From positions 62,001 to 126,000 of the forward strand of contig NZ_JAFKID010000015.1 of assembly GCF_017306545.1 (NCBI RefSeq): a DNA stretch of 64,000 nucleotides. The letters run 5' to 3'. Under the pieces are notes generated by a model that had not been told where the DNA came from, ran no database searches, and saw nothing but the letters and a program-made list of their open reading frames with translations. The position numbers were made by a program, and so were the translations under genes. This stretch comes from Mesorhizobium sp. Lineage in GTDB: Bacteria; Pseudomonadota; Alphaproteobacteria; Rhizobiales; Rhizobiaceae. Below are positions 38,155-47,232 of the stretch, one piece after another (positions within the stretch are counted from its first letter, which is position 1; each line of letters opens with the position of its first letter).

Positions 38155-39681
38155 CTATTCCGCCGCCGTACTGTGCCTCGTGTCCAGTTCTCGCATGAAA
38201 CTCTCCAGCGCCGCCGCCTGCTCCTGGTCGAAGTGCAGGCCGCGCTTGGTGCGCCGCCACAGCACGTCTTCGGCGGTGACGGCCCATTCATGCTCGGCCA
38301 GATAGCGCACTTCCGCCTCATAAAGCTCGGCGCCGAAGTTGTGGCCGAGATCGGCATAGGATTTCGCGGACCCGAGCAGCACCTTCGCGTGCGTGCCGTA
38401 GAGCCGGACGAGGCGGCGGGCGTGGCGGGCGTCGAGAAAAGGATAGGCGCTGTTGAGCTTGGCGACTTCCGCGTCGAAGCCGGTGGCCGGAAAATCGCCG
38501 CCGGGCAGCGGCGCGTTCGCCGTCCAGGCCGGGCCACGCTTGCCCAGAAAGCCTTCGATCTTCTCCAGCATCGATTCCGACAGCCGGCGATAGGTGGTGA
38601 TCTTGCCGCCGAAGGCGTTGACGAGCGGCGCCATGCCCTCGCCGCCCTCGGCTTTCAACACGTAGTCGCGCGTCGCTTCCTGCGCCTTAGAAGCGCCGTC
38701 GTCATAAAGCGGGCGCACCGCGGAATAGGTCCAGACGATGTCGGCACGCTCGACCGGTTCGGCGAAATACTCGCTCGCCGCCGCGCAGAGATAGTCGATC
38801 TCGGTGTCGGAAATTCTCACGTCATGCGGATCGCCGCCATTGTCGCGATCGGTGGTGCCGATCAGCGTGAAGTCTTCCTCGTAGGGAATGGCGAAGATGA
38901 TGCGCCCGTCCTTGTTCTGGAAGAAATAAGCGCGCGGATCGTCGAATTTCTTGCGCACGACAATATGGCTGCCTTGGACCAGGCGCACATTATGGGCGTT
39001 ATAGCCCACGACTTCGGCGAGCACATGGTCTACCCACGGTCCGGCGGCGTTGACCAGCAGGCGCGCCTTTATCTCCTCCGTCCGGTGGTTGCGCAGATCC
39101 TCGACCGTGATCGTCCAGCCGTCGGCCTCGCGCCGTGCGCCGGTCACTTTGGTGCGGGTGCGAATGGTCGCGCCGCGGTCGGCGGCATCGCGCGCGTTCA
39201 GCGCCACCAGGCGAGCATCGTTCACCCAGCCGTCGGAATATTCAAACGCCTTGGAAAACAAAGGCTTCAGTGGTTTTCCTGCGAGATTGGTACGCATGTC
39301 CAGCGTGCGGGTCGCCGGCAGAAGCTTGCGGCCGCCGATATGGTCGTAGAGGAACAGGCCGAGCCGGAGCATCCAGGCCGGACGCGGCCCGCCTCTGAAA
39401 TAAGGCAGGACGAAGCGCATCGGCCAGATGATGTGCGGCGCGTTTCTCCACAGCACCTCGCGTTCCATCAGCGCTTCGCGCACCAGCCGGAATTCATAGA
39501 ATTCGAGATAGCGCAGGCCGCCGTGGATCAGCTTGGTGGAACCGGAGGAGGTGCCGCTGGCGAGGTCGCCCATCTCGGCCAGGAACACCGAAAAACCCCG
39601 GCCGATAGCGTCGCGCGCGATGCCGCAGCCGTTGATGCCGCCGCCGATGACGAAAATGTCGTGGATCGGGGATGCGTCCAC
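38155..39681 (-). CDS. glpD: Aerobic glycerol-3-phosphate dehydrogenase
   Basis: About 508 residues from GTG 39681, which has GGGAGAG nine bases upstream; ATG 39714 would add 11 residues but lacks a ribosome site. Membrane-associated FAD enzyme that oxidises glycerol-3-phosphate to DHAP and passes electrons to quinone. FAD motif 'DIFVIGGGINGCGIARDAIG' at the N terminus, 'SGTSSGSTKLIHGGLRYLE' and 'AFGGKITTYRRLSESM' further on. Lies between glpR and glpK, all leftward. Confidence 0.95.
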   Translation of the reverse strand: MDASPIHDIFVIGGGINGCGIARDAIGRGFSVFLAEMGDLASGTSSGSTKLIHGGLRYLEFYEFRLVREALMEREVLWRNAPHIIWPMRFVLPYFRGGPRPAWMLRLGLFLYDHIGGRKLLPATRTLDMRTNLAGKPLKPLFSKAFEYSDGWVNDARLVALNARDAADRGATIRTRTKVTGARREADGWTITVEDLRNHRTEEIKARLLVNAAGPWVDHVLAEVVGYNAHNVRLVQGSHIVVRKKFDDPRAYFFQNKDGRIIFAIPYEEDFTLIGTTDRDNGGDPHDVRISDTEIDYLCAAASEYFAEPVERADIVWTYSAVRPLYDDGASKAQEATRDYVLKAEGGEGMAPLVNAFGGKITTYRRLSESMLEKIEGFLGKRGPAWTANAPLPGGDFPATGFDAEVAKLNSAYPFLDARHARRLVRLYGTHAKVLLGSAKSYADLGHNFGAELYEAEVRYLAEHEWAVTAEDVLWRRTKRGLHFDQEQAAALESFMRELDTRHSTAAE

Positions 39682-39810
39682 CAAGCTCTCTCCCGTGATT
39701 TCGCAATGCAGCATTTGCTGTCTTTATGAAATCCATTCGCGATTATTTCGAACTAATAACGAATGTCAAACGAAATTATCACAGGAAAATGCCTGCCGCG
39801 CCCGGCTGGG

Positions 39811-40578
39811 TCAGGGGCGCGACGTCTCGATGAGCTGGACTTCCGAATCCTGGCAGACCTTGCGCACGGAGGCGATGTCGCAGAGATCGGTGATGAAGGT
39901 GTTGACCTGGCTGAGATGGCCGATGCGCACCGGCGCGGTGCGCTCGAACTTGGTCTGGTCTGCAACCAGGATGACATGGCGCGTGTTGGCGATGATCGCC
40001 TGCGCCACCTTCACTTCGCGAAAGTCGAAGTCGAGCAGCGCACCGTCATGGTCGATGGCCGAGGCGCCGATGACGGCGTAGTCGACCTTGAACTGCTTGA
40101 TGAAATCGACCGCCGCCTCGCCGACGATACCGCCGTCAGAGCCACGCACGACGCCGCCCGCAATCACCACTTCGATGGAAGGATAGACACGCATCCTGTT
40201 GGCAACATTGATGTTATTGGTGATGACCATAAGACCGCTGTGGTCCAGAAGCGCCTTGCTGACGGCCTCGGTCGTGGTGCCGATGTTGATGAACAGCGAG
40301 GCGCTGTCAGGGATCAGGCGGGCGGCGGCGCGGCCGATGGCTTCCTTCTCGTCGGCGGCGATCTTGCGGCGCGCCTCGTATTCGACGTTCTCGATGCCGG
40401 AGGGAAACAGCGCGCCGCCGTGGATGCGGGTGAGCAGCCGCTGCTCGCACAGGTCGTTCAGGTCCTTGCGGATCGTCTGCGGGGTGACCTCGAAATGCAC
40501 CGCCAGTTCCTCGACCAGCACGCGGCCGTTGTCCTTGGCCATCTGGATGATCTCGGCATGGCGCGGCGGCAGATACAT
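39811..40578 (-). CDS. glpR: Glycerol-3-phosphate regulon repressor, DeoR family
   Basis: 255 residues, MYLPPRHAEIIQMAKDNGRV. DeoR-type HTH at residues 20-57 (VEELAVHFEVTPQTIRKDLN, LCEQRLLTRIHGGA). C-terminal sugar-phosphate sensor domain with 'DSASLFINIGTTTEAVSKAL' and 'AVIGASAIDHDGALLDFDFR'. It represses glpD/glpK and is released by glycerol-3-phosphate. A likely autoregulatory operator lies just upstream (40593-40626). Confidence 0.93.
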   Translation of the reverse strand: MYLPPRHAEIIQMAKDNGRVLVEELAVHFEVTPQTIRKDLNDLCEQRLLTRIHGGALFPSGIENVEYEARRKIAADEKEAIGRAAARLIPDSASLFINIGTTTEAVSKALLDHSGLMVITNNINVANRMRVYPSIEVVIAGGVVRGSDGGIVGEAAVDFIKQFKVDYAVIGASAIDHDGALLDFDFREVKVAQAIIANTRHVILVADQTKFERTAPVRIGHLSQVNTFITDLCDIASVRKVCQDSEVQLIETSRP

Positions 40579-40592
40579 TGAAAACCCTCCCG

Positions 40593-40626
40593 TTTTCGTT
40601 TTCCGGTTTTGTAGCCTAAAACGAAA
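40593..40626. promoter_or_regulatory. GlpR-like operator upstream of glpR
   Basis: Inverted repeat TTTTCGTTTT (40593-40602) and AAAACGAAA (40618-40626), 9 bp perfect, 15 bases apart, directly upstream of the glpR start at 40578. Similar TTTCG/CGAAA half-sites occur in the glpR-glpD spacer at about 39750-39775, consistent with GlpR acting at both. Confidence 0.7.
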
Positions 40627-40707
40627 GCGTTGGGAAGGCGTGAGCCGGCTAATGGAAAATGGTTAAACAACAAGGGGAATGTCGCCGTCCAGAGGCTAGT
40701 CGCCTGT

Positions 40708-42120
40708 TCAGGCGGTCTGCCGGGCGATTTCGGTGATGACGTCGAAGGCCCCTGTCACGTCCGTTTCGGTCGCCTCGAACTGCCCTGTCTGGAAGCGTAT
40801 GGCCACGCGCCCGTCCACGCCGGTTTGCGTGAGGTAGATGCGGCCGTCGTCGTTGATGGCGTTGACGAGGGCGAGATTGTGGGCGTCCCCGTCGGCGTTC
40901 CCCGGCCGGCGGTGACGGAAGGAGAACAGCGACAGCATCGGCTCGGTGACGATCTCGAAATCCGGTTCGCGCGCCAGCCGGACGGCCAGCGCCTGGCTCC
41001 AGTTCACGTGGTTTCGGATCATCTGCCTGAGGTTTTCCAGTCCGTGCGCACGCAGCAGGAACCACAGCTTCAGCGCCCGGAAGCGGCGCCCGAGCGGCAC
41101 CGACCATTCGGAATAATTGACGATGCCGTCATGGCCGTGCGTCTTCAGGTAATCGGGTTTGATCGCCAGCGTACGCACATGGCTTGCCGGGTCGCGCAGG
41201 AACTGGATCGAGCAGTCGAACTGCGCGCCCAGCCATTTGTGCGGGTTGAAGACGATGGAATCGGCGCCTTCGATACCGGTCCAGAAATGCCGGTATTCCG
41301 GGCAGATCATCGCCGATCCGGCCCACGCGGCATCGACATGCAGGTAGAGGCCGTGCCGCCGCGCCACTTCCGCGGTCGCGGCGATGTCATCGGTACCGCC
41401 GGTGCTGGTGCCGCCGACGCAGGCGACGATACCGGACGGCAGGAGCCCGGCCGCTTTGTCTGCGAGGATCGCCGCCTCCAGCGCGCCGACATCCATCGCC
41501 CGCCAGCGCCCGCTTGTCGGAATGCGGACCAGATTGTCCTCGCCGATGCCGGCGACCCATATGGCGCGGTCGATCGAGGTATGGACCTGGTTGGAGGCGT
41601 AGACACGCACCGCCGCCTGCCCCGCCAGCCCCTTGCGATTGCCCTGCCAGTCGAGCGCCTTTTCGCGCATGGTGAGCACGGCGGCGAGTGTCGCCGAAGA
41701 CGCGGAATCCTGGATGACGCCGGCGAATCCGTCCGGCAGGCCGAGCGCCTGGCGCATCCAGTCCACGGTGCGCGTTTCCAGTTCGGTCGCCGCCGGCGAG
41801 GTCTGCCACAGCATGCATTGCGCGGCCATCGCCGAGACGAGATATTCGGCCACCACGGAGACGGGCGCCGCATTGGCCGGGAAATAGGCGAAGAAACGCG
41901 GATGCTGCCAATGCGTCATTCCCGGCACGATCTTTTTCTCGAAGTCGGCGAAAATCGCCTCCATCGGTTCCGCCTGTTCCGGCGGCGACGGCTCTATCGA
42001 CTGGAAAACCGCGCCGGGTTCCATCGGCGGGCGCACCGGTCTGTCCCGCAGGGAGGCGCGATAATCGGCGCCCCACTCGGCCGCCCGCCGGGACCAGTCG
42101 CGAAATTCCCTGCCGTCCAT
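40708..42120 (-). CDS. PLP-dependent amino acid decarboxylase (group II)
   Basis: 470 residues from ATG 42120 (MDGREFRDWSRRAAEWGADY), which has GGAGG six bases upstream. Aromatic-L-amino-acid decarboxylase-like fold: 'GVIQDSASSATLAAVLTMRE' and 'YLHVDAAWAGSAMICPEYRH', PLP lysine in FNPHKWLGAQFDCS (about residue 295). Substrate is unclear: tryptophan, phenylalanine/tyrosine or dopa-type are possible. It lies immediately downstream of the Anbu island on the same strand, but not overlapped. Confidence 0.9.
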   Translation of the reverse strand: MDGREFRDWSRRAAEWGADYRASLRDRPVRPPMEPGAVFQSIEPSPPEQAEPMEAIFADFEKKIVPGMTHWQHPRFFAYFPANAAPVSVVAEYLVSAMAAQCMLWQTSPAATELETRTVDWMRQALGLPDGFAGVIQDSASSATLAAVLTMREKALDWQGNRKGLAGQAAVRVYASNQVHTSIDRAIWVAGIGEDNLVRIPTSGRWRAMDVGALEAAILADKAAGLLPSGIVACVGGTSTGGTDDIAATAEVARRHGLYLHVDAAWAGSAMICPEYRHFWTGIEGADSIVFNPHKWLGAQFDCSIQFLRDPASHVRTLAIKPDYLKTHGHDGIVNYSEWSVPLGRRFRALKLWFLLRAHGLENLRQMIRNHVNWSQALAVRLAREPDFEIVTEPMLSLFSFRHRRPGNADGDAHNLALVNAINDDGRIYLTQTGVDGRVAIRFQTGQFEATETDVTGAFDVITEIARQTA

Positions 42121-42213
42121 CGCTGTCCTCCGCCGCTCCGTCACTCGCGCAGTCTTATACTAATTAACATGTAAAATACAATCGAGTCAGCCGCTCCGGT
42201 GACGCCTCGCCAT

Positions 42214-42945
42214 TCAGCCCGGAAAGTCCGGCAATTGCTGGAACGCCGCCTTGAGCGCTTCGGACCAGCCTTCCGAAATCGTGCGGTAATAAGGATCGTC
42301 CTGGCCGATGCGCCGCTTCGCCCCCGTCTTGAAGCTGTCGTGTTCATAGAGCAGCAGGTCGAGCGGCAATCCGACCGACAGGTTGGATTTCAGCGTCGAA
42401 TCGAAAGACACCAGCATCAGCTTTACCGCTTCGGCGAAACTCGCGGCCCGGTCATAGGCGCGGATGATGATCGGCTTGCCGTACTTCGTCTCGCCGATCT
42501 GGAAAAAGGGCGTGTCCTCGGTCGATTCGATGAAATTGCCTTCGGGATAGATCATGAACAGGCGCGGCTCGCTGCCCTTGATCTGGCCGCCGAGGATGAA
42601 GGATGCGTTGAAATAGGAATCCGCCTTCTCGCCGACTGGTGCCGACGAGGCGATCACCTCCTTCACCGTATCGCCGATCATGCGCGCGGTCTGGTACATC
42701 GACGGCGTTTCCATCACCGTCTGGTGGCGTTCGGAAACCGCCTTGGAGCGCTCGTCGAGCAGGCTCACCACCGCTTGGGTCGTTGCCAGGTTGCCCGCCG
42801 ACATCAGCACGATCACGCGCTCGCCTGGCTGCTCCCACACATGCATCTTGCGAAAAGTGGAGATCGAATCCATGCCGGCATTGGTGCGCGTGTCGGACAT
42901 GAACACGAGCCCGCGATCGATCTTCAACCCGACGCAATAGGTCAT
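42214..42945 (-). CDS. Anbu proteasome-like peptidase (ancestral beta subunit)
   Basis: 243 residues, MTYCVGLKIDRGLVFMSDTR, with GAGAGGG upstream. Removal of Met would expose Thr as N-terminal nucleophile, as in proteasome/HslV Ntn hydrolases; 'FMSDTRTNAGMD' and 'IVLMSAGNLATTQAVVS' match the Anbu/COG3484 family. Anbu forms helical or ring assemblies; its substrate is unknown. Last gene of a cluster with transglutaminase-like, alpha-E and ATP-grasp proteins, a partnership seen across proteobacteria. Confidence 0.92.
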   Translation of the reverse strand: MTYCVGLKIDRGLVFMSDTRTNAGMDSISTFRKMHVWEQPGERVIVLMSAGNLATTQAVVSLLDERSKAVSERHQTVMETPSMYQTARMIGDTVKEVIASSAPVGEKADSYFNASFILGGQIKGSEPRLFMIYPEGNFIESTEDTPFFQIGETKYGKPIIIRAYDRAASFAEAVKLMLVSFDSTLKSNLSVGLPLDLLLYEHDSFKTGAKRRIGQDDPYYRTISEGWSEALKAAFQQLPDFPG

Positions 42946-42975
42946 CGAATCCCTCTCGGCGTTCTTCGGTGGGGA

Positions 42976-43770
42976 TTACTGCTCTACGGTGATCGCGACC
43001 GCAAGCTGTTCCTGAGCCTGCCCGAGCCTGATCCCGGAGACGGGCATGGCGTCGCGATAGTCGCGGCCGGTCGCCACCCGCACATAGCGCTCGTCGGGCG
43101 AAATGCCGTTGGCCGCGTCGAACGCCACCCAGCCGAGCCCTGGCACATGCGCTTCCGCCCAGGCATGGCTGGCGGCCTGGGTCGTCGTTCCGTCCATCAT
43201 CAGGTAGCCGCTGACGTAGCGGGCTGGAAGGCCCATCGCCCGGCTGGCGGTGATGAAGACATGGCTGTGATCCTGGCAGACCCCTGCCCCCAGCGACAGT
43301 GCCTCCTCGGCCGACGTCTCGGTGCTGGTGGTGCCCGGCCTGTAATGCACCCGTGCGCCAACGGCTTGCATCAGGCAATGCAGCCGCTCGAGATCGGAGC
43401 CGCTCGGCAGGCCGGCGACAAGATCGCGCACGCCGTCGCCGACCGTGGTCAGGGGAGTCTCGCGGTTGAACAGCCACAGCGGCGCAAAGCCGCGATGCGG
43501 ACCGACGACGCCGGCCTTGTCCCGCGTCTCGACCTCGCCGCTCGCCTCGATGGCGATGGTGTGCGGCGTGCCCTCGACGCTGAGCAGCCTTGTGTCGTTG
43601 CCGAAATGGTCCTGGAAGCGCAGTTCCTCGCCGGCGCCGCCGATGCTCAGGGCCCAGGAGCGCACTGTCTGGGTCTGCCCGTCGACCGGCACCAGCCGCA
43701 GTCTTTGCAAGGCGTAGGCCACCGGCGCGTCGTAGCTGTATTCGGTGCGGTGGGTGATCCTCAGGCGCAT
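42976..43770 (-). CDS. Transglutaminase-like cysteine peptidase
   Basis: 264 residues from ATG 43770 (MRLRITHRTEYSYDAPVAYA). N-terminal beta domain (bacterial transglutaminase-like N), then the catalytic triad: Cys in LGAGVCQDHSHVF, His in AASHAWAEAHVPG and Asp in LGWVAFDAANG. May cleave or ligate isopeptide bonds made by the neighbouring ATP-grasp enzyme. Starts two bases after the alpha-E gene. Confidence 0.92.
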   Translation of the reverse strand: MRLRITHRTEYSYDAPVAYALQRLRLVPVDGQTQTVRSWALSIGGAGEELRFQDHFGNDTRLLSVEGTPHTIAIEASGEVETRDKAGVVGPHRGFAPLWLFNRETPLTTVGDGVRDLVAGLPSGSDLERLHCLMQAVGARVHYRPGTTSTETSAEEALSLGAGVCQDHSHVFITASRAMGLPARYVSGYLMMDGTTTQAASHAWAEAHVPGLGWVAFDAANGISPDERYVRVATGRDYRDAMPVSGIRLGQAQEQLAVAITVEQ

Positions 43771-43771
43771 C

Positions 43772-44713
43772 TCAGTGGAACCGGTAATCCAGCGCGATCT
43801 CGTCGCCGAGCCGCGTGTTCTCGCGAATGAAATTGCCGAGGAATTCGTGCAGGCCGGCGTCGAAAATGTCCTTGATCGAACCGACCTTGAGCATCGCGTG
43901 AATGCTTTCGGCGGTGGCGTGGCAGGTGTGGCGAGCACCGTAATCGCGCGCCAGGAATTCAAGGTGCTCCAGCACGAAGCGATAGCAGAAGGTCAACGAG
44001 CGCGGCATGCGCGCGTTGAGGATCAGATAATCGGCGATGTTGGTGGGCTTGTATTCGGCCTCGTAGACCCAACGGTAGGAGCGGTGCGCCGAGACGGAGC
44101 GCAGGATGGATTCCCACTGGTAGTTGTCGAGCGAGGAACCGACCCAGGAGATCGACGGCAGGAGCACGTAGTATTTGACGTCGAGGATGCGGGCGGTATT
44201 GTCGGCGCGCTCGACATAGGTGCCGAGGTTCGAAAAATCGAAAATCTCGTTGCGCAGCATGGTGCCGTAGAAGGCGCCGCGGATCAGCGCCGTTTCGCGC
44301 TTGATGGCGTCGAGCACCGCGGGCAGTTCGCGCTCGTCGATCGGCTTGGCCAGCATGCGTTTCAACGACATCCAGGCTTCGTTGATCGATTCCCACGTCT
44401 CGCGCGTCAGCGCGGTGCGAACCATGCGCGCGTTGAAGCGGGCCGTTTCGATCGACGCCATGACGCTCGACGGGTTGGACGTGTCGCGCAGCAGGAAATC
44501 GGAGACGTTGGCCGCCGAGTGCTCCTGGTATTTCTGGCCGTAGGCGACGTCGGAACCGGCGCTGATGACGACGGAGGCCCATTCCTCGGCCGCCCCCTGC
44601 GTGCTGGTCAACGCCATGCGCAGGCCCGCATCGACCAGCCGCGCCATGTTCTCCGCCCGCTCGATGTAGCGGTTCATCCAGTAAAGACCGTTGGCGGTGC
44701 GGCCGAGAAGCAT
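43772..44713 (-). CDS. Alpha-E domain protein (DUF403)
   Basis: 313 residues from ATG 44713 (MLLGRTANGLYWMNRYIERA). The opening 'LGRTANGLYWMNRYIERAEN' is the alpha-E signature, all-helical throughout with 'GTYVERADNTARILDVKYYV'. Usually paired or fused with circularly permuted ATP-grasp enzymes and thought to take part in peptide or tag synthesis. The frame upstream of 44713 passes through repeated DNA and is not coding. Confidence 0.92.
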   Translation of the reverse strand: MLLGRTANGLYWMNRYIERAENMARLVDAGLRMALTSTQGAAEEWASVVISAGSDVAYGQKYQEHSAANVSDFLLRDTSNPSSVMASIETARFNARMVRTALTRETWESINEAWMSLKRMLAKPIDERELPAVLDAIKRETALIRGAFYGTMLRNEIFDFSNLGTYVERADNTARILDVKYYVLLPSISWVGSSLDNYQWESILRSVSAHRSYRWVYEAEYKPTNIADYLILNARMPRSLTFCYRFVLEHLEFLARDYGARHTCHATAESIHAMLKVGSIKDIFDAGLHEFLGNFIRENTRLGDEIALDYRFH

Positions 44714-44740
44714 GGTCAGGCGGCTCCGCCAAAGACGGAG

Positions 44741-44885
44741 GTAAGGCAGTAAGGCAGCAGGGCAGTAGGACAAGAAAATACCGATTGAAGAAGCGGCCAC
44801 GGACTGCCTTTCCCTGCGGTTTGCAGCGCTACCTTCCTCAGCCCTTCGAAGAGATCCATTGCCCTACTGCCTTACTGCCCTAATC
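44741..44885. repeat. GGCAGTA repeat cluster, inverted around the alpha-E/ATP-grasp junction
   Basis: GTAAGGCAGTAAGGCAGCAG and GGCAGTAGG at 44741-44769 face the complementary GCCCTACTGCCTTACTGCCC at about 44861-44880. Two arms about 90 bases apart could form a long stem in the mRNA between the two genes, or be degenerate REP elements. Confidence 0.65.
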
Positions 44886-46292
44886 ATCCAGCACCCACGT
44901 ATCCTTCGTCCCGCCGCCCTGCGACGAGTTCACCACCAGCGATCCTTCCTTCAGCGCAACACGTGTCAGCCCTCCCGGCACGATCTGGATGCGGTCCGAA
45001 ACAAGCACGTAGGGGCGCAGGTCGACGTGGCGGGGCGCCAGGCCCTTCTCGGTCAGGATCGGGCAGGTCGAGAGCGCCAGCGTCGGCTGGGCGATGTAGT
45101 TGGAGGGCTTTGCCTTGAGTTTCTCGGCAAAGGCCTCGCACTCCTTCTTCGAAGCGGCCGGGCCGACAAGCATGCCGTAGCCGCCGGAACCGTGCACCTC
45201 CTTCACCACCAGTTCGGCGATGTGTTCCAGCACGTATTTAAGGCTGTCCGGCTCCGAACAGCGCCAGGTCGGGATGTTGCCGAGGATCGCCTTGCGGCCG
45301 GTGTAGAACTCGACGATCTCGGGCATGTAGGAATAGATCGCCTTGTCGTCGGCGATACCGGTGCCGGGTGCGTTGGCGATGGTGATGTTGCCGGCGCGGT
45401 AGACGTCCATGATCCCCGGCACGCCGAGCGCCGAATCCGGACGGAACGTCAGCGGATCGAGGAAGGCGTCGTCGACGCGGCGGTAAAGCACGTCGATCTG
45501 CTTGTAGCCTTCGGTGGTGCGCATGGCGATGTGGCCGTCGACGACGCGCAGGTCCTGACCTTCAACCAGTTGCACGCCCATCTGGTCGGCCAGGAAGGCA
45601 TGCTCGAAATAGGCGGAGTTGTAGCTGCCGGGCGTCAGCACTGCGATCGTCGGCGTGCCAGGCGCGCTCTCCGGCTTCACCGCCGCCAGCGAGCGGCGCA
45701 GCAGCGCCGGATAGTTCTCAACCGGCCGCACCTTGATCTTCTGGAACAGCTCGGGGAAGAGCTGCATCATCGTCTCGCGGTTCTCCAGCATGTAGGAGAC
45801 GCCGGAGGGGGTGCGGGCATTGTCCTCAAGCACGAAGAAATCGTTCTCGCCGGTGCGCACGATGTCGACGCCGATGATGTGGGTGTAGACGCCGGCCGGC
45901 GGCCTTACCCCGATCATTTCCGGCAGGAACGCCTCGTTGGCGGCGATCAGGTCCTTCGGCACACGGCCGGCGCGCAGGATTTCCTGGCGGTGGTAGATAT
46001 CGTCGAGGAAGGCGTTCAGCGCCTGTACGCGCTGCTCGATGCCCTGCGTCAGCCGCCGCCACTCCTGGCCGGAAATGATGCGCGGCACGATGTCGAAGGG
46101 GATGAGGCGCTCGGACGCTTCCTGTTCGCCGTAGACGGCGAAGGTAATGCCCGTCTTGCGGAAGACGCGCTCGGCATCCTGCGTCTTCTGGGTGAGTCTG
46201 GCGGGGTCCTGTTCTTTCAGCCAACGGTCGTAGGCCGTGTATGGCCGCCTTGGTCCGGACGATTCCGGAAGCATTTCGTCGAATGCCGCCAA
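44880..46292 (-). CDS. Circularly permuted ATP-grasp type 2 protein (DUF404/DUF407)
   Basis: About 470 residues from TTG 46292 (LAAFDEMLPESSGPRRPYTA), with AGGGGAG seven bases upstream; ATG 46343 and ATG 46274 are alternatives. Family motifs: 'GITFAVYGEQEASERLIPFD', 'GVDIVRTGENDFFVLEDNAR', 'LTPGSYNSAYFEHAFLADQM', 'VVKEVHGSGGYGMLVGP'. Ends ...SSQGGGTKDTWVLDD. Likely forms amide or isopeptide bonds with ATP. First gene of the Anbu island. Confidence 0.93.
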   Translation of the reverse strand: MAAFDEMLPESSGPRRPYTAYDRWLKEQDPARLTQKTQDAERVFRKTGITFAVYGEQEASERLIPFDIVPRIISGQEWRRLTQGIEQRVQALNAFLDDIYHRQEILRAGRVPKDLIAANEAFLPEMIGVRPPAGVYTHIIGVDIVRTGENDFFVLEDNARTPSGVSYMLENRETMMQLFPELFQKIKVRPVENYPALLRRSLAAVKPESAPGTPTIAVLTPGSYNSAYFEHAFLADQMGVQLVEGQDLRVVDGHIAMRTTEGYKQIDVLYRRVDDAFLDPLTFRPDSALGVPGIMDVYRAGNITIANAPGTGIADDKAIYSYMPEIVEFYTGRKAILGNIPTWRCSEPDSLKYVLEHIAELVVKEVHGSGGYGMLVGPAASKKECEAFAEKLKAKPSNYIAQPTLALSTCPILTEKGLAPRHVDLRPYVLVSDRIQIVPGGLTRVALKEGSLVVNSSQGGGTKDTWVLDD

Positions 46293-46383
46293 TCGCGCAC
46301 TCCCCTCTTCTCCATTTGAAGGGCCGGAGCGTGGAAAAATCAAGCGTATTCTATGATTTGCCGGACAAAGGCGCGGCGTCCGC

Positions 46384-46620
46384 CTAGAACGCCCGGAACG
46401 TCACCGTGGTGAAGGTGTCCTTGATGCCGGGGATGACCTGCACCTTCTCGTTGACGAAATGGCCGACGTCTTCGTCGTCACCGATGTAGAACTTGGCCAT
46501 CAGGTCGAAATTGCCGGCGGTCGAATAGATCTCGGAGGCGATCTCGGCATCGGCGAGCGCGCTGGCGACCTCGTAAGCCTTGCCGAGCTCGCATTTGAAC
46601 TGCACGAAAAACGTTTTCAT
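46384..46620 (-). CDS. Stand-alone Lrp/AsnC ligand-binding (RAM) domain protein
   Basis: 78 residues, MKTFFVQFKCELGKAYEVAS. Whole protein is the RAM/AsnC ligand-binding fold ('EIYSTAGNFDLMAKFYIGDDED' then 'QVIPGIKDTFTTVTFRAF'), with no DNA-binding domain. Such single-domain proteins bind amino acids or similar small molecules. Transcribed leftward, 90 bases upstream of the ATP-grasp gene, so could be co-transcribed with the Anbu island. Confidence 0.88.
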   Translation of the reverse strand: MKTFFVQFKCELGKAYEVASALADAEIASEIYSTAGNFDLMAKFYIGDDEDVGHFVNEKVQVIPGIKDTFTTVTFRAF

Positions 46621-46722
46621 CCGTTGCCTCGCTGGCTGCCGGCCTCGCCTTCATGCGGCCGCAAGGGCCTTGTGGCAGACGGGCGCCGGCCTTTCAAGCG
46701 CCAGTATCGAGCGTCGGGCGTT

Positions 46723-47127
46723 TCACCTGCCTGATCGGCGTGCCGCATCCATGCTCCACGATCCGGCGCCCGCCACGGCCAGATAGAGGAAGATGAAGCA
46801 GAACAGGACGGCGCTTTCGCCGCCGTTCTTGATCGGAAAGAAATTCTGCGGCGCATGTGCCATGAAATAGGCAAACGCCATCTCGCCCGCGAGAATGAAG
46901 GCCACCGGCCGGGTGAACAGGCCGAGCACAAGCAGGATGCCGCCGACGATTTCCAGCGTTCCGGCGAGCCCCATCAGGGAAAACAGTTCCGGGCCGGGCT
47001 TGCCCGTGTCGGGGAAGCCGAGCAGCTTCATGGTGCCGTGCGCCATGAACAGAAGGGCGGCCATGATGCGCAGAACCGACAGTAATCTTGGCGCCCAAAC
47101 GGTGCCGAGCTGGTTTTCCGAAATCAT
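46723..47127 (-). CDS. DoxX family membrane protein
   Basis: 134 residues from ATG 47127 (MISENQLGTVWAPRLLSVLR). Four membrane segments: 'ILRIMAALLFMAHG'-like at 20-40, 'MGLAGTLEIVGGILLVLGLF', 'AFILAGEMAFAYFMAHAPQN', and 'AVLFCFIFLYLAVAGAGSWS'. DoxX-family proteins are linked to thiosulfate oxidation or oxidative stress complexes, but the substrate here is unknown. Confidence 0.88.
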   Translation of the reverse strand: MISENQLGTVWAPRLLSVLRIMAALLFMAHGTMKLLGFPDTGKPGPELFSLMGLAGTLEIVGGILLVLGLFTRPVAFILAGEMAFAYFMAHAPQNFFPIKNGGESAVLFCFIFLYLAVAGAGSWSMDAARRSGR

Positions 47128-47232
47128 GTGTCCTCGCTTACTGCCGATCCGCTTTTCTCCGCCGACCATGGGTCTCCGCGATTTGCACGAGGCAGGCAAT
47201 TCACGAAGACGGTTTCGATCTTCAACTTACCG

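Noticed and set aside
37429-39729. Long rightward frame opposite glpK and glpD
   Set aside because: Antisense shadow of two highly conserved metabolic genes; no ribosome site or family pattern.
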